Positions 43,493 to 52,900 of a DNA stretch of 64,000 nt are shown here, piece by piece (the first letter of the stretch is position 1; each line of letters opens with the position of its first letter). Below the pieces are notes generated by a model that saw only the letters and a program-made list of their open reading frames with translations, was not told the origin of the DNA and searched no databases. This DNA is from Chitinophagales bacterium. Lineage in GTDB: Bacteria; Bacteroidota; Bacteroidia; Chitinophagales; Chitinophagaceae. The DNA lies in NCBI GenBank assembly GCA_015654695.1, contig JAATGJ010000021.1:1-64000 (forward strand), read 5' to 3'. Made by a program: the position numbers and the translations under genes.

Positions 43493-45727
43493 GTGAAAAT
43501 TCGGATATTCATTTTCCTGCTCTTTTTTCCTTTTTTTACAGCGGGCCAGTCTCCGGCTGGCCGGCCAAAGATTGGTCTTACATTGAGCGGTGGAGGCGCC
43601 AAAGGCCTGGCTCACATGGGCATTTTGAAAGCGATTGATTCAGCAGGATTAAAAATAGATTACATTACAGGCACCAGCATGGGCGCCATTATCGGAAGCC
43701 TCTATGCAGTGGGTTATTCTGCAGACACACTGATCACCATTTCCCGTGTATTTGAGTGGGAGTCTTTGTTACGCAACCAGGACAATCTTCGCACACTTTT
43801 AATGGAAGAGAAAGACGAAGCTTCCAAATACGTGATAGAGCTCCCATGGATCAACCATCGCTTTAATTTATCAACCGGTCTTTTGGAAGGACAAGAGCTA
43901 TGGTTCAAATTCGCAGAATTGTTTTTTCCTGTTTATAACATCAAAGATTTTTCGAAATTCAGTATTCCCTTCCGCTGTATCAGTACAGATGTAGGTAGCG
44001 GTGAAGCCGTGGTGATGCAAAACGGCGAGATCATCACCGCAGTCAGGTCAAGTATGGCCATTCCTTCTGTTTTTACTGCTGTTGACTATGATAACCAGCA
44101 GTTGGTTGACGGAGGCATTGTGCGGAATTTTCCTGTCAAAGACGTAAAAGAGATGGGCGCTGATTTTGTGATTGGCAGTAACGTAGCACAGGGACTGCTG
44201 CCTTCGGATAAAGTAAAAAATATATTCCAGATATTACTACAGGTCGCTTTCTACCGCGAAGGAGAAGATGCTAAAAAAGAAATACCTCTTTGTGACATAT
44301 ACATTCCCTTTGACCTGGATAAATACAATATGGGCAGTTTTGGTGATGCGGAAGAAATAGTACAAAAAGGACTGGAAGAAGGCAGGAAATTATACCCGCG
44401 TTTTAAAGCGCTGGCTGATTCACTGGATGCCTTATATGGCAAACAAACAGTAATCAAAGATCGCTTACCGCAGGTCGGTAAGCTGACATTGTCTTCCATA
44501 GATATAACCGGATTAATGAAAACTACCCGTAGCTTTTTTATTCATACCATGGACCTTGAGACCAATATACCTTATACTGCTAAAGAACTGGCAGATAAAG
44601 TAAGAAGGGCTTTTGGTACACGTTACTATAAAAGAATTACCTATACATTGCAGCCAAAAGAAGATGGCACCTGCCATATTAATTTTTATGTACAGGAAAA
44701 TGCATTGACGTTTGCCAAGATCGGGTTGCATTACAGTCGTTTTTCAGGTATCGGGCTAATCGGCAATTTTACCAGCAGGAACCTGCTGACAACTAATTCG
44801 CGTAGCCTGGTCAGCATTAACCTTGGTGAAAGTTTCCGGCTGAAGGCTGAACATCTGCAATACATAGGCCGCCTGAAGAATTTTGCCCTGACAGTAAAAA
44901 CGCAATTTGACCGTTTTGATTTTATCACTTATAATCAATTTAAGCAGAACGGTATTTACAAACAGAATTACTGGATAGTGGATGAACGCCTTCATTATTC
45001 CTCCAACCGGAATTTCACAATAGGGATCGGCCACCGCTTTGAATGGCTGAAATATAATCCAACGATAACACCTGAACTCGCCGTTAAAGGAAGAAGCCAG
45101 TTCTCCACCATGTTTGCTTATATTAATCATCATACACTTGACCGGAATATTTTTCCGACCAGGGGTATTAAGATAGAAGCGGAAGGGGGACGTACAGCCC
45201 GCCAGCATCTGAAGATAAATTTTTTGATCAATGGCCTGCCGCCAACCGATCCGGATTCCATCAAGGCTGGCAATAAACCATTTTTTTATACTACGTTGTC
45301 GGCAGAAGGTTACCTGCCCGTCAATACAAAGACAACCGCTTTTTTGATGGGACAGAGCGGGATCAACTTTAATTATTCTAATAACCTAATCAATGAATTT
45401 GTGGTGGGAGGTATGGTAAAACTTTTCCGGCACCAGGTTGTATTTGCCGGTTTACAGGAGGGTTCAGTATATAGTGCGGCCTACGCCTCCGTGCAGGCGG
45501 GAATACGCAGACAGTTATTCAATAATGTTTACCTTACCGGCAGGGCAAATGTGTTGTTCAATAACTTTATCAGCAAGAGTGTTTTTTTTAATGCCCGGGA
45601 TCTCTATTCAGGCTATGCCCTTACTTTTTCTTATAATTTCGCATTGGGGCCGCTCGATCTGAGCTTAATGTACAGTGACCAAACAGGCAAAATCCAGACA
45701 TTTATAAATCTGGGGATACCATTTTAG
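43493..45727 (+). CDS. Patatin-like phospholipase fused to an outer-membrane barrel (type Vd autotransporter-like)
   Basis: 744 residues from a GTG start, with a signal peptide (1-19, FFTAGQS). Patatin domain about 25-310: oxyanion-hole LSGGGAKGLAH (31-41), nucleophile GTSMG (Ser62) and catalytic Asp in LVDGG (about 206). A POTRA-like module follows (LTLSSIDITGLMKTTRSFFI, LADKVRRAFGTRYYKRITYT), then a C-terminal 16-strand Omp85-type barrel ending FINLGIPF with the terminal Phe expected of barrel proteins. It resembles PlpD-type secreted lipases, except that the passenger may stay attached. Likely hydrolyses phospholipids at the cell surface. Confidence 0.9.
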   Translation: MKIRIFIFLLFFPFFTAGQSPAGRPKIGLTLSGGGAKGLAHMGILKAIDSAGLKIDYITGTSMGAIIGSLYAVGYSADTLITISRVFEWESLLRNQDNLRTLLMEEKDEASKYVIELPWINHRFNLSTGLLEGQELWFKFAELFFPVYNIKDFSKFSIPFRCISTDVGSGEAVVMQNGEIITAVRSSMAIPSVFTAVDYDNQQLVDGGIVRNFPVKDVKEMGADFVIGSNVAQGLLPSDKVKNIFQILLQVAFYREGEDAKKEIPLCDIYIPFDLDKYNMGSFGDAEEIVQKGLEEGRKLYPRFKALADSLDALYGKQTVIKDRLPQVGKLTLSSIDITGLMKTTRSFFIHTMDLETNIPYTAKELADKVRRAFGTRYYKRITYTLQPKEDGTCHINFYVQENALTFAKIGLHYSRFSGIGLIGNFTSRNLLTTNSRSLVSINLGESFRLKAEHLQYIGRLKNFALTVKTQFDRFDFITYNQFKQNGIYKQNYWIVDERLHYSSNRNFTIGIGHRFEWLKYNPTITPELAVKGRSQFSTMFAYINHHTLDRNIFPTRGIKIEAEGGRTARQHLKINFLINGLPPTDPDSIKAGNKPFFYTTLSAEGYLPVNTKTTAFLMGQSGINFNYSNNLINEFVVGGMVKLFRHQVVFAGLQEGSVYSAAYASVQAGIRRQLFNNVYLTGRANVLFNNFISKSVFFNARDLYSGYALTFSYNFALGPLDLSLMYSDQTGKIQTFINLGIPF

Positions 45728-45785
45728 TTGCATTGCAAAGCAGCTTTGTGTAAAAAGAAGAACAGTCAAAAGTTGAAAACTTTTC

Positions 45786-45818
45786 TTGCAACGCGGTAGT
45801 AAACATTCGTAACTTTTG
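45786..45818 (+). promoter_or_regulatory. Promoter of the TPR gene
   Basis: TTG (45786-45788), 21-22 bp spacer, then TAACTTTTG (45810-45818), close to the Bacteroidota -7 consensus; 20 bp before ATG 45838. Confidence 0.45.
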
Positions 45819-45837
45819 TGCTTACAAAACGAAGTCC

Positions 45838-47577
45838 ATGAAATCAAAATTGTCTGCACTTACAGGCCTGGCATTCCTGGCCGCTTTGCTTGCTTTTAGG
45901 GTTAAACAGAAACATGAACTATCATCCCGCTTTTCTGTTACTTCACCAATAAAGAAGAATATTATCCGGTGCAGTCCCGACTGGGAATTACTAAAAGACT
46001 GGATAGAAGAAGTTGACATACCCCCTATTCCAGGCGCAGGTATTTATAAATGGACCATTAGTACAAATGCTGACAGTGCCCAGTTTTATTTTGACCAGGG
46101 CATTAATATGTACTATAGTTTTCACATCATTGAAGCAATGGCCTCATTTAAAAAAGCAGCGCGGCTTGACCCGGCTGCTGCGATGCTGCCATGGGCACAG
46201 GCACTGGCGTACGGGCCCAATATCAATGATCTTGGATATGCTGCCTCTCCTGATGCACTGGCGGCTACTGCCAAAGCCATTGAATTATCTGATCGCTGTT
46301 CCGATAAAGAAAAGGCATTGATAAAAGCGATGGAAGTTCGTTATTCTGCCGATTCAACACAAAGCAGGGAAAAACTAAACCAGTTGTATGTTGATAAAAT
46401 GAAAGAAGCTCATGATAAATATCCTGATGATGCTGACATCACTGCATTATATGCCGATGCACTGATGCTCCAGCATCCCTGGGATCTTTGGAAAATTGAC
46501 GGAACACCAAAACCCTGGACACCGCTTATTCGTGAAGTATTGGAAAAGCTATTAGCCGAAACGCCCAATCATCCCGGCGCCAATCATTATTACATTCATG
46601 TGATGGAGCCATCTCCTTATGCAGCCAAAGCATTGCCGAGTGCCGATCGTCTGGGCAATTTGACTCCCGGTCTTTCTCATACCGTTCACATGCCTTCGCA
46701 TATTTATTTGCGTACAGGCTTGTATGATAAAGGAACCAGGGTGAATGAAAATGCAGTCAACAGTTATAAAAAAACCATTCCACTATTTGCACCGGTTACC
46801 GGCGCTGATTTTCTTTATATCATTCACAATCTTCACATGCAAACGAATAATGCCATGCTTGGAGGAAGATCAGCCTATTCTGTTAAGTCCGCATTGGAAA
46901 CGGTTAATAGCATCCCCAAAGATTACCTGGCCATACCCGGGGCTATGGGCAATTATATCCAATACATTTATATGACTCCTGTATTAGTGGATATTCGTTT
47001 TGGAAGGTGGGATCATTTATTACAAGTCCCGAAACCGGAAGCATTCATGATTTATGCAAATGTGCTGTATCATTTTGGCAGAGGCATAGCGTTGGCGCAA
47101 CAGTCAAAACTTACCGAGGCCCGTCATGAACTGTTAAAAATACAGGAGCTGATGAAAGACAGCATTCTTGCAATACCATTTATTCCATTTTCACCTGCAA
47201 TAGATGGTGCTGTTGTAGCCGAAAATATTTTATCAGGAACTATTGCGTTAAACGAAAAAGACTATTTTTCAGCTATAACTGCTTTTGAGAAGGCTGTAAC
47301 AAAGGAAGAGAATATGGTTTACAATGAACCCCGGGACTGGATATTAAATCCCCGTCATTATTTCGGCAATGCATTATTGAAGGCGGGCAAATGGAAAGAT
47401 GCGGAGAAAGCATTTTTAGTTGACCTCAAAAACAATAATGAAAATGGATGGGCTTTGTATGGATTGTATCAAAGTCTGACAAGTCAAAATAAAAAAATGG
47501 AAGCGGATAAGCTGTTGCTGAGGTTTAAGAAAACATTTGGTAAGGCAGATGTGAAATTAAAGGGTTCTGTTTTTTAA
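45838..47577 (+). CDS. TPR-containing protein
   Basis: 579 residues. The N-terminus has one hydrophobic segment (about 5-22, LTGLAFLAALLAF), suggesting a membrane anchor or uncleaved signal. Several TPR-like helix pairs are visible: FYFDQGINMYYSFHIIEAMA SFKKAARLDP near 80-110, ALLADKLNQ-type in the middle, and HYFGNALLKAGKWKDAEKAF LVDLKNNNENGWALYGLYQS near the end. HPGANHYYIHVMEPSPYAAK and LSHTVHMPSHIYLRTGLYDK carry conserved His residues, typical of a Bacteroidota TPR family of unknown function. Confidence 0.75.
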   Translation: MKSKLSALTGLAFLAALLAFRVKQKHELSSRFSVTSPIKKNIIRCSPDWELLKDWIEEVDIPPIPGAGIYKWTISTNADSAQFYFDQGINMYYSFHIIEAMASFKKAARLDPAAAMLPWAQALAYGPNINDLGYAASPDALAATAKAIELSDRCSDKEKALIKAMEVRYSADSTQSREKLNQLYVDKMKEAHDKYPDDADITALYADALMLQHPWDLWKIDGTPKPWTPLIREVLEKLLAETPNHPGANHYYIHVMEPSPYAAKALPSADRLGNLTPGLSHTVHMPSHIYLRTGLYDKGTRVNENAVNSYKKTIPLFAPVTGADFLYIIHNLHMQTNNAMLGGRSAYSVKSALETVNSIPKDYLAIPGAMGNYIQYIYMTPVLVDIRFGRWDHLLQVPKPEAFMIYANVLYHFGRGIALAQQSKLTEARHELLKIQELMKDSILAIPFIPFSPAIDGAVVAENILSGTIALNEKDYFSAITAFEKAVTKEENMVYNEPRDWILNPRHYFGNALLKAGKWKDAEKAFLVDLKNNNENGWALYGLYQSLTSQNKKMEADKLLLRFKKTFGKADVKLKGSVF

Positions 47578-47725
47578 AATCGGTTGCCCCTAAAAATTGA
47601 ATACCGAAATCTATCTTTTCTGGTATCGGAGTATAAACTGCAATGGTCAGACCTGATTCATGAACTCATACTGACATATACAATTTTATTCCGTTTTCTG
47701 TTGAACCTATTTACTAGAGTTTTTA

Positions 47726-48682
47726 TTACTTTTTATCAGCATTAAGCCAAACTACTTTCTGTTCCGACTTGTGATCTTGCCCGATAATATCCTTGTATAA
47801 TTCTGGTCTTCTCGCTTTTATATATCGGCGCCCGCCTGCCTGGAAAAGTTTTTCAGGGATAATCGTAGCCGTTACGAAACTGTCATCGAAAGAACGGCAT
47901 TCAGCAAGTACATCTCCAAAAGGATCAATAATCATTGAACAACCATTTTTTACCTGGTCATCGTCCATCCCTATTGGATTTGAAAAAATTGCATAGATAG
48001 CATTGTCGTAAGCTCTTGCCGGCAACCATTTCATCAACCACTCCCGTCCTTTCATACCATCAAATTCCAAACGTAAAGAAGTGGGATCATTTTCGCGGTT
48101 TTTCCAAAGTTCAGGATCAACAAAACCAGCCCCCGGACGTGTGGAGGGTGTACACATAGTTACGTGTGGCATGAAAATAATATCCGCTCCCAAAAGAGCA
48201 GTAGCTCTTACATTTTCGATAATATTGTTGTCGTAACAAATAAGAATTCCGCATTTCCATCCATAGATTTCAAAAACACAGTACTGATCCCCTGGAGTTA
48301 AATAAGGATTAATAAAAGGATGCAACTTTCTAAACTTTGCAACCAGCCCGTTTTTATCAACGCAGACATACGCTTTGAACAAATTACCGTTGCTGTCTTT
48401 TTCAAAAAGTCCTGCTAAAATAACTATAGTATGCCTGCCAGCGATCCTGGTAAGTTCCCGGATACTTTCTCCCCCTGGTATAAACTCTGCCAATTCCAGC
48501 ATTTGTTCTTTTGAAAGATGCCTCGCAAATGTATAACCGGTAATAGAACATTCGTGAAAAGCGATTATGTCTGATCCCTCACTTGCTGCTTTTTGAGAAA
48601 GGCTTTCAATAACAGAAAGGTTATAGGCTTTATCACCACTCCTGTTTTCAAATTGAGCTGTTGAAATTTTTATTTTATCCAT
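47726..48682 (-). CDS. Carbon-nitrogen hydrolase (nitrilase superfamily)
   Basis: 318 residues with the nitrilase triad Glu44 (AFHECSITGY), Lys119 (KFRKLHPF) and Cys149 (GILICYDN). Remaining blocks are typical: VILAGLFEKDSNGNLFKAYV, ADIIFMPHVT and MIIDPFGDVLAECRSFDDSF. Hydrolyses a non-peptide C-N bond such as an amide or N-carbamoyl group; the substrate cannot be read from sequence. It lies upstream of the hutG-like gene and in the same orientation with about 160 bp between, but there is no evidence they share a pathway. Confidence 0.88.
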   Translation of the reverse strand: MDKIKISTAQFENRSGDKAYNLSVIESLSQKAASEGSDIIAFHECSITGYTFARHLSKEQMLELAEFIPGGESIRELTRIAGRHTIVILAGLFEKDSNGNLFKAYVCVDKNGLVAKFRKLHPFINPYLTPGDQYCVFEIYGWKCGILICYDNNIIENVRATALLGADIIFMPHVTMCTPSTRPGAGFVDPELWKNRENDPTSLRLEFDGMKGREWLMKWLPARAYDNAIYAIFSNPIGMDDDQVKNGCSMIIDPFGDVLAECRSFDDSFVTATIIPEKLFQAGGRRYIKARRPELYKDIIGQDHKSEQKVVWLNADKK

Positions 48683-48847
48683 TTCTGGTTTCTTAAAAGA
48701 GATAAACTTTTCGCATCGGCGATGGAAGAGAATTTCTGTTTCTACACGGGGTGGGCATTAAGAATTCAAAGCTGGTTTCGTACAGTAATAATTTGTATGG
48801 GTTATGCCCGTTGCTGATCTTTAAGAAATTAATCTCGTGTTAGATAA

Positions 48848-49948
48848 TCACACATGACTCCCTTTCACAAAATCACTTACCAGATAACTGATCAGTTTTC
48901 CACTGGTCGCGTCTGTTCTTCCATCAGATAATCTTGTAGCTCCTTCGCAGATATGGAGATAAGCGGGTTTAACATCCGCAGCAGCAAAAGAAACGTATTG
49001 CCGCGCATGTATTGGCAGAATACCTACGGGTGTCATAGCGCTGCTGAGTGTATTCTGGATGCCATCAATGTCTATATCTATACCGGTCAATGTATCTTCT
49101 GTAAAACCGGTGGCATGCGCGACAGCCTGGATAAATGTTCTTTTTTCATGCACAAATATGTCTTCAAACGTAATGCAATCAATAAAAGGATTATTCACCA
49201 TATCCACCCACACATTCTGTGGCAAATAATTTTCATGCAATCCAACTATGCAATACTTCTGCAAATAACCATCCTCTTCCGCATAGCGAAAAGCATTGCC
49301 GCTATGTCGTCCTTCCATGGGGCGATAATCAGCATGGGCATCCAGGTTGATGCAATTGATCTGTGCTAAGGAAGTGATACCTGCCTTATACCATCCTTTA
49401 GCGGCACCTTTTATTAATGGATATGAATTGTTATGTCCGCCACCAACAACGATAGGTATTTTCTTCGCTGCCGTGATCAGTTTCGCCAAATGCTCCACTT
49501 CATCATCAATCGCATTGACCGCATGGCGATAGGCTTCTATTTTCTCCTCCTCTCCCCTTGCCGTAGTATCTATCAGGTATTCGATATCACCAAAATCAAA
49601 ATGCCCGATCAGTAATACTTCACCTCCGTCAAAAAAATCATTGCTCTGGATATTCAGAAAGCTTTGCAGGAATGGAATCCATAATGTATCCGTGCCGCCA
49701 ATACCAAAATTTCCTTTGGCGCCAAGGTCTTCCGGTATGCCAAATAAAACATATTTGGCCGCAGATACTGCCAGCGACTTTTCAATATTGCCGGAATCAA
49801 TCACAGTAAGTAATCTTTCTCCCAGCTTTGTTTCAAAACGGCGAAGTTTGGTTAGTGAAAGCACATCCTGTTTGGTATATATCTTCAGGTGTTGCATGGC
49901 ACTTATTTTCGGTTCACCTGGCTGAACCATTGTGGTAGTATTTTCCAT
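48848..49948 (-). CDS. hutG: Formimidoylglutamase-like (arginase/ureohydrolase superfamily)
   Basis: 366 residues from ATG 49948. It has manganese-binding motifs of the arginase family: VVGGGHNNSYPLIKG, NLDAHADYRP and GIDIDIDGIQN, with metal-bridging Asp/His intact. The family includes agmatinase, arginase and formimidoylglutamase. Neighbouring FTCD and distal HutI favour formimidoylglutamase in histidine breakdown, but agmatinase acting after the arginine decarboxylase at 22 kb is an alternative. ATG 49897 is another possible start. A longer in-frame start runs into a hairpin repeat at 50026-50053 and is unlikely. Confidence 0.75.
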   Translation of the reverse strand: MENTTTMVQPGEPKISAMQHLKIYTKQDVLSLTKLRRFETKLGERLLTVIDSGNIEKSLAVSAAKYVLFGIPEDLGAKGNFGIGGTDTLWIPFLQSFLNIQSNDFFDGGEVLLIGHFDFGDIEYLIDTTARGEEEKIEAYRHAVNAIDDEVEHLAKLITAAKKIPIVVGGGHNNSYPLIKGAAKGWYKAGITSLAQINCINLDAHADYRPMEGRHSGNAFRYAEEDGYLQKYCIVGLHENYLPQNVWVDMVNNPFIDCITFEDIFVHEKRTFIQAVAHATGFTEDTLTGIDIDIDGIQNTLSSAMTPVGILPIHARQYVSFAAADVKPAYLHICEGATRLSDGRTDATSGKLISYLVSDFVKGSHV

Positions 49949-50025
49949 TGGCAATGGGTTATTGTTTTCTAAAGTTATGGTTTTGTTTTTGACTTTTAGC
50001 GCAGAGAAATGAGCTAATAAGTTTT

Positions 50026-50053
50026 CGCAGAGAATCTCAGCGTTAACTCTGCG
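50026..50053. repeat. Short hairpin between hutG-like and alpha/beta hydrolase genes
   Basis: CGCAGAG...CTCTGCG hairpin within a Bacteroidota-type intergenic stretch (CGCAGAGAATCTCAGCGTTA). Only the sequence signature supports it. Confidence 0.45.
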
Positions 50054-50143
50054 TTCTCCTGTTCTCTGCAATAGAATATTCGCATGCCAATCTTTTTATT
50101 CACAATTTTCAGAATATCGTTCTCTAAAGCTATGAGATTATTT

Positions 50144-50989
50144 TTATTCCAAGCCAAGCAAAATATTTTTAAATTTCTCTCTCCTTTTCCAGGGAACCTG
50201 GTGGTCGGCTCCTCTCAGCGTATCAGCAGTAAAGGAAGCGGCATTCACCATCATCTTTTTACCATAAGCGATATTCTCAATAGACACCCAGGTGTCTTTA
50301 TCTCCATGAACGAACAGCACATTAGCAGTGATTTTGTCCAGGTCTTTCGCCAATGGCTTCAGGTCTTCTTTTAAATACAGCAGTTCCGTATTAGATGGCT
50401 GAAAGGACCCGGGCAGAAACCAAAATAATGGCTTTTTATCCATGATATGCCGCCAGGTTTCTTTCTTTTCCAGCGCCGGATCAAGGGCGCCTGATGCAAT
50501 CATTACTATTTTAAAAAGCCCCGGAGCATCCGCTGCCAGTTTAGCTACCATCGGTCCACCATAAGAATGTCCGCATAAGAACATAGGCTGATCTGTCTTT
50601 AGCTTTTGCAAAACAGGTAAAATAAGTTTGCATTGTTCCTGCAGGTGCATGGCATCACCAAAATCACTATAGCCGAAACCGGGCCTGTCAAAACTGATGA
50701 TCCGGAATTTTTTTCGCAGATCTTTATCCCACATGTACTTCATATAATGAAACCAGCTACCGGGAGAACCATGTATAAAAACAAGTGAAGGAAGCGTATC
50801 GCTTCCGGTCATAGCATAATGAATATGACGGTTATCAATTAGTGTATCAACTATCTGCAGCGGTACATTTTTACTTTTAAAAACCCGTTCCGCTTTTTTA
50901 TCACTCCATCGCATTTTTGAAATAACGCAACGACAAAGTAACAAAGTAATAAAAATGACAACCAGCGAAATTATAACTACTTTCTTCAT
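50144..50989 (-). CDS. Alpha/beta hydrolase
   Basis: 281 residues with an N-terminal membrane segment or signal anchor (3-22). The fold is complete: oxyanion HGSPGSW, nucleophile elbow GHSYGG (Ser142), acid in VHGDKDTW and His in RGADHQVPW. It is probably membrane-tethered and acts on a small ester or amide; substrate unknown. Hairpin repeats lie on both sides of the gene. Confidence 0.87.
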   Translation of the reverse strand: MKKVVIISLVVIFITLLLCRCVISKMRWSDKKAERVFKSKNVPLQIVDTLIDNRHIHYAMTGSDTLPSLVFIHGSPGSWFHYMKYMWDKDLRKKFRIISFDRPGFGYSDFGDAMHLQEQCKLILPVLQKLKTDQPMFLCGHSYGGPMVAKLAADAPGLFKIVMIASGALDPALEKKETWRHIMDKKPLFWFLPGSFQPSNTELLYLKEDLKPLAKDLDKITANVLFVHGDKDTWVSIENIAYGKKMMVNAASFTADTLRGADHQVPWKRREKFKNILLGLE

Positions 50990-51012
50990 TACTTATTATT
51001 GATATTTTTTTC

Positions 51013-51085
51013 ACGCAGCGTTCGCAACGATCAGGTGGCACAACGTAATTTGTTTGCGTTCGCCGCTTCTTTGCGAACGCTGCGT
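51013..51085. repeat. Perfect 15-bp inverted repeat between alpha/beta hydrolase and ftcD
   Basis: ACGCAGCGTTCGCAA (51013-51027) pairs with TTGCGAACGCTGCGT (51071-51085); loop 43 nt. It may act as a transcript-end hairpin for ftcD or be a mobile repeat. Confidence 0.6.
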
Positions 51086-51095
51086 AAAACCGTAC

Positions 51096-52748
51096 CTACA
51101 ATCCTATCTTCTCATTCACCACTTTTAGTATTTGTTCTTCCAGTACTCTTGTTTTATCCTCTATCTCTTTACCCTTTGCTATAACATTTCCCACGAACGC
51201 CTTATCATTGTAACCCGCAGCATTGATCCGCACATTCATAAATGCCCCCATCACTGAACTCCTGGCACATAGAGCGCCGACACCTGCATCCGAAACAGAA
51301 TTAGGATTACCCGTTTCTGCCATTGCTTTGATCACTTCCATGCTACCATAAGCGGCCTGCATTACTTTAAACGGAATCTCAATGGCGAATTTAGTAGCGT
51401 CCTGTATCGCTTTTAAACGAATAGTTTTTTCTTCCTCCGTTGATTTTGGTAAACTAAAAGCCAGCATGATCTGGTTGAAAGCTTTTGTATCCTGGTCAAC
51501 TAATCGTAATAATTCATTTTTGTACTGCTCCCCTTTCTCCGCCCAGTTACTGAACTCTTCCCATCTTTCATCCCATCCCTTTTTATGCGAAGAAAGATTG
51601 GCTACCATATTTGCTAATGAAATACCCAGCGAACCAACATACGCCGCAATAGAACCGCCACCGGGAGCAGGGCTTTCGCTGGCAGTCTCATCCGCAAAAT
51701 CACTTAAGCTCATACTTACTAATTTTCTATCCGCTTTATCTTTCAATAAATATTCAATGATTCTTTCTTCCGGTCTGAAAGTCGCCAGTTCATCCAGCCC
51801 CATTGACTTCACGGCTATCTTGACCAGTTCTTTTTCTGATACGCCGGTTGAGCGTTGCTGTTTGCGTAAAAAGTATTTACCTGCATCCGTTAATGACTTT
51901 AAGGGAACCAACCCTACCAGTTCACTACCAGTAACACGGATACCTCTTGCTTCCGCCTTCCTGCATACTTCATCAAATGCGACATGAACAGGTGTTACAT
52001 TGATATTAGTAAGGTTGATACTTATCTGTGCAATACCATATTCTTCAATATACCAACCGATCGCTTTCACGGATTTCAGCGAACCGGGCTTATTCACCTT
52101 CACCCCATTCTCAACAATATTTCTTCCCGCTTCCCGCACATCAAAGGCGATCGCATTAGCTCTTCTAGTAGATGTAGTATTGAGATTAACGTTGTACGCC
52201 ACGAGAAAATCTCTCGCACCGATAACCGTGCCGCCGCGTTTGGCATCAAACTCCGCCGGACCAAAATCAGGTTTCCATTGCGGGTCTTTTATTTTTTTGA
52301 AAAAACCTTCATACTCTCCCGCCCTGATGACGGATAAATTATTGCGGTTCTTATCTGGCTGCGCCGCTTCATATAAGTAAACAGGCAATTGCAATTCTTC
52401 TCCTACCCTTTTGGCTAACTGCTGAGCATACTTTGCCGTTTCTTCCATGGATATATTTGAAATGGGTATCAGCGGGCAAACATCCGTTGCGCCCATTCGT
52501 GGATGTTCGCCTTTATGTTTGCTCATGTCAATCAACTCACCTGCTTTTTTTATCGCTAAAAAAGCAGCATTAACTACTGCTTCGGGATTACCGACAAAGG
52601 TGACGACAGTACGATTGGTGGCTTTGCCCGGATCTACATTCAGTAACCTCACGCCTTCTACTGATTCTATCTGGTCGGTGATCTGTTTAATAACATTCAG
52701 GTCATTCCCTTCGCTGAAATTGGGAACACATTCGATGATCTGTTGCAT
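51096..52748 (-). CDS. ftcD: Glutamate formimidoyltransferase / formimidoyl-THF cyclodeaminase
   Basis: 550 residues, a bifunctional FTCD. Residues 1-300 are the formimidoyltransferase (VPNFSEGNDL, NRTVVTFVGNPEAVV, HPRMGATDVCPLIPI, TNINVTPVHVAFDEV, GSELVGLVPLKSL). Residues about 340-545 are the cyclodeaminase (ADETASESPAPGGGSIAAYV, SDAGVGALCARSSVMGAFMN VRIN). It moves the formimino group from N-formimidoylglutamate to tetrahydrofolate and then releases ammonia. Its 5' end is duplicated downstream of the transposase gene (see 54541-54642). Confidence 0.93.
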   Translation of the reverse strand: MQQIIECVPNFSEGNDLNVIKQITDQIESVEGVRLLNVDPGKATNRTVVTFVGNPEAVVNAAFLAIKKAGELIDMSKHKGEHPRMGATDVCPLIPISNISMEETAKYAQQLAKRVGEELQLPVYLYEAAQPDKNRNNLSVIRAGEYEGFFKKIKDPQWKPDFGPAEFDAKRGGTVIGARDFLVAYNVNLNTTSTRRANAIAFDVREAGRNIVENGVKVNKPGSLKSVKAIGWYIEEYGIAQISINLTNINVTPVHVAFDEVCRKAEARGIRVTGSELVGLVPLKSLTDAGKYFLRKQQRSTGVSEKELVKIAVKSMGLDELATFRPEERIIEYLLKDKADRKLVSMSLSDFADETASESPAPGGGSIAAYVGSLGISLANMVANLSSHKKGWDERWEEFSNWAEKGEQYKNELLRLVDQDTKAFNQIMLAFSLPKSTEEEKTIRLKAIQDATKFAIEIPFKVMQAAYGSMEVIKAMAETGNPNSVSDAGVGALCARSSVMGAFMNVRINAAGYNDKAFVGNVIAKGKEIEDKTRVLEEQILKVVNEKIGL

Positions 52749-52782
52749 GTGGTTCAGATTTGGATGCTAAGATATTGTTTGT
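52681..52782. repeat. Left copy of a ~102-bp direct repeat (ftcD 5' end)
   Basis: This stretch contains the first 22-23 ftcD codons, the start codon and about 34 bp upstream. The same sequence, about 90% identical by eye (10 differences in 102), recurs in the same orientation at 54541-54642. Confidence 0.85.
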
Positions 52783-52900
52783 AAAGGGAAATTGAATAAC
52801 GGTGATTTTTATTTGCCGGCTGCATTATTACTAGCATCGGCTGTTGTGTCACTCACTTCATCGTTCTGTTCTCTATTCAGCAATTATCAAACACTCCGTC

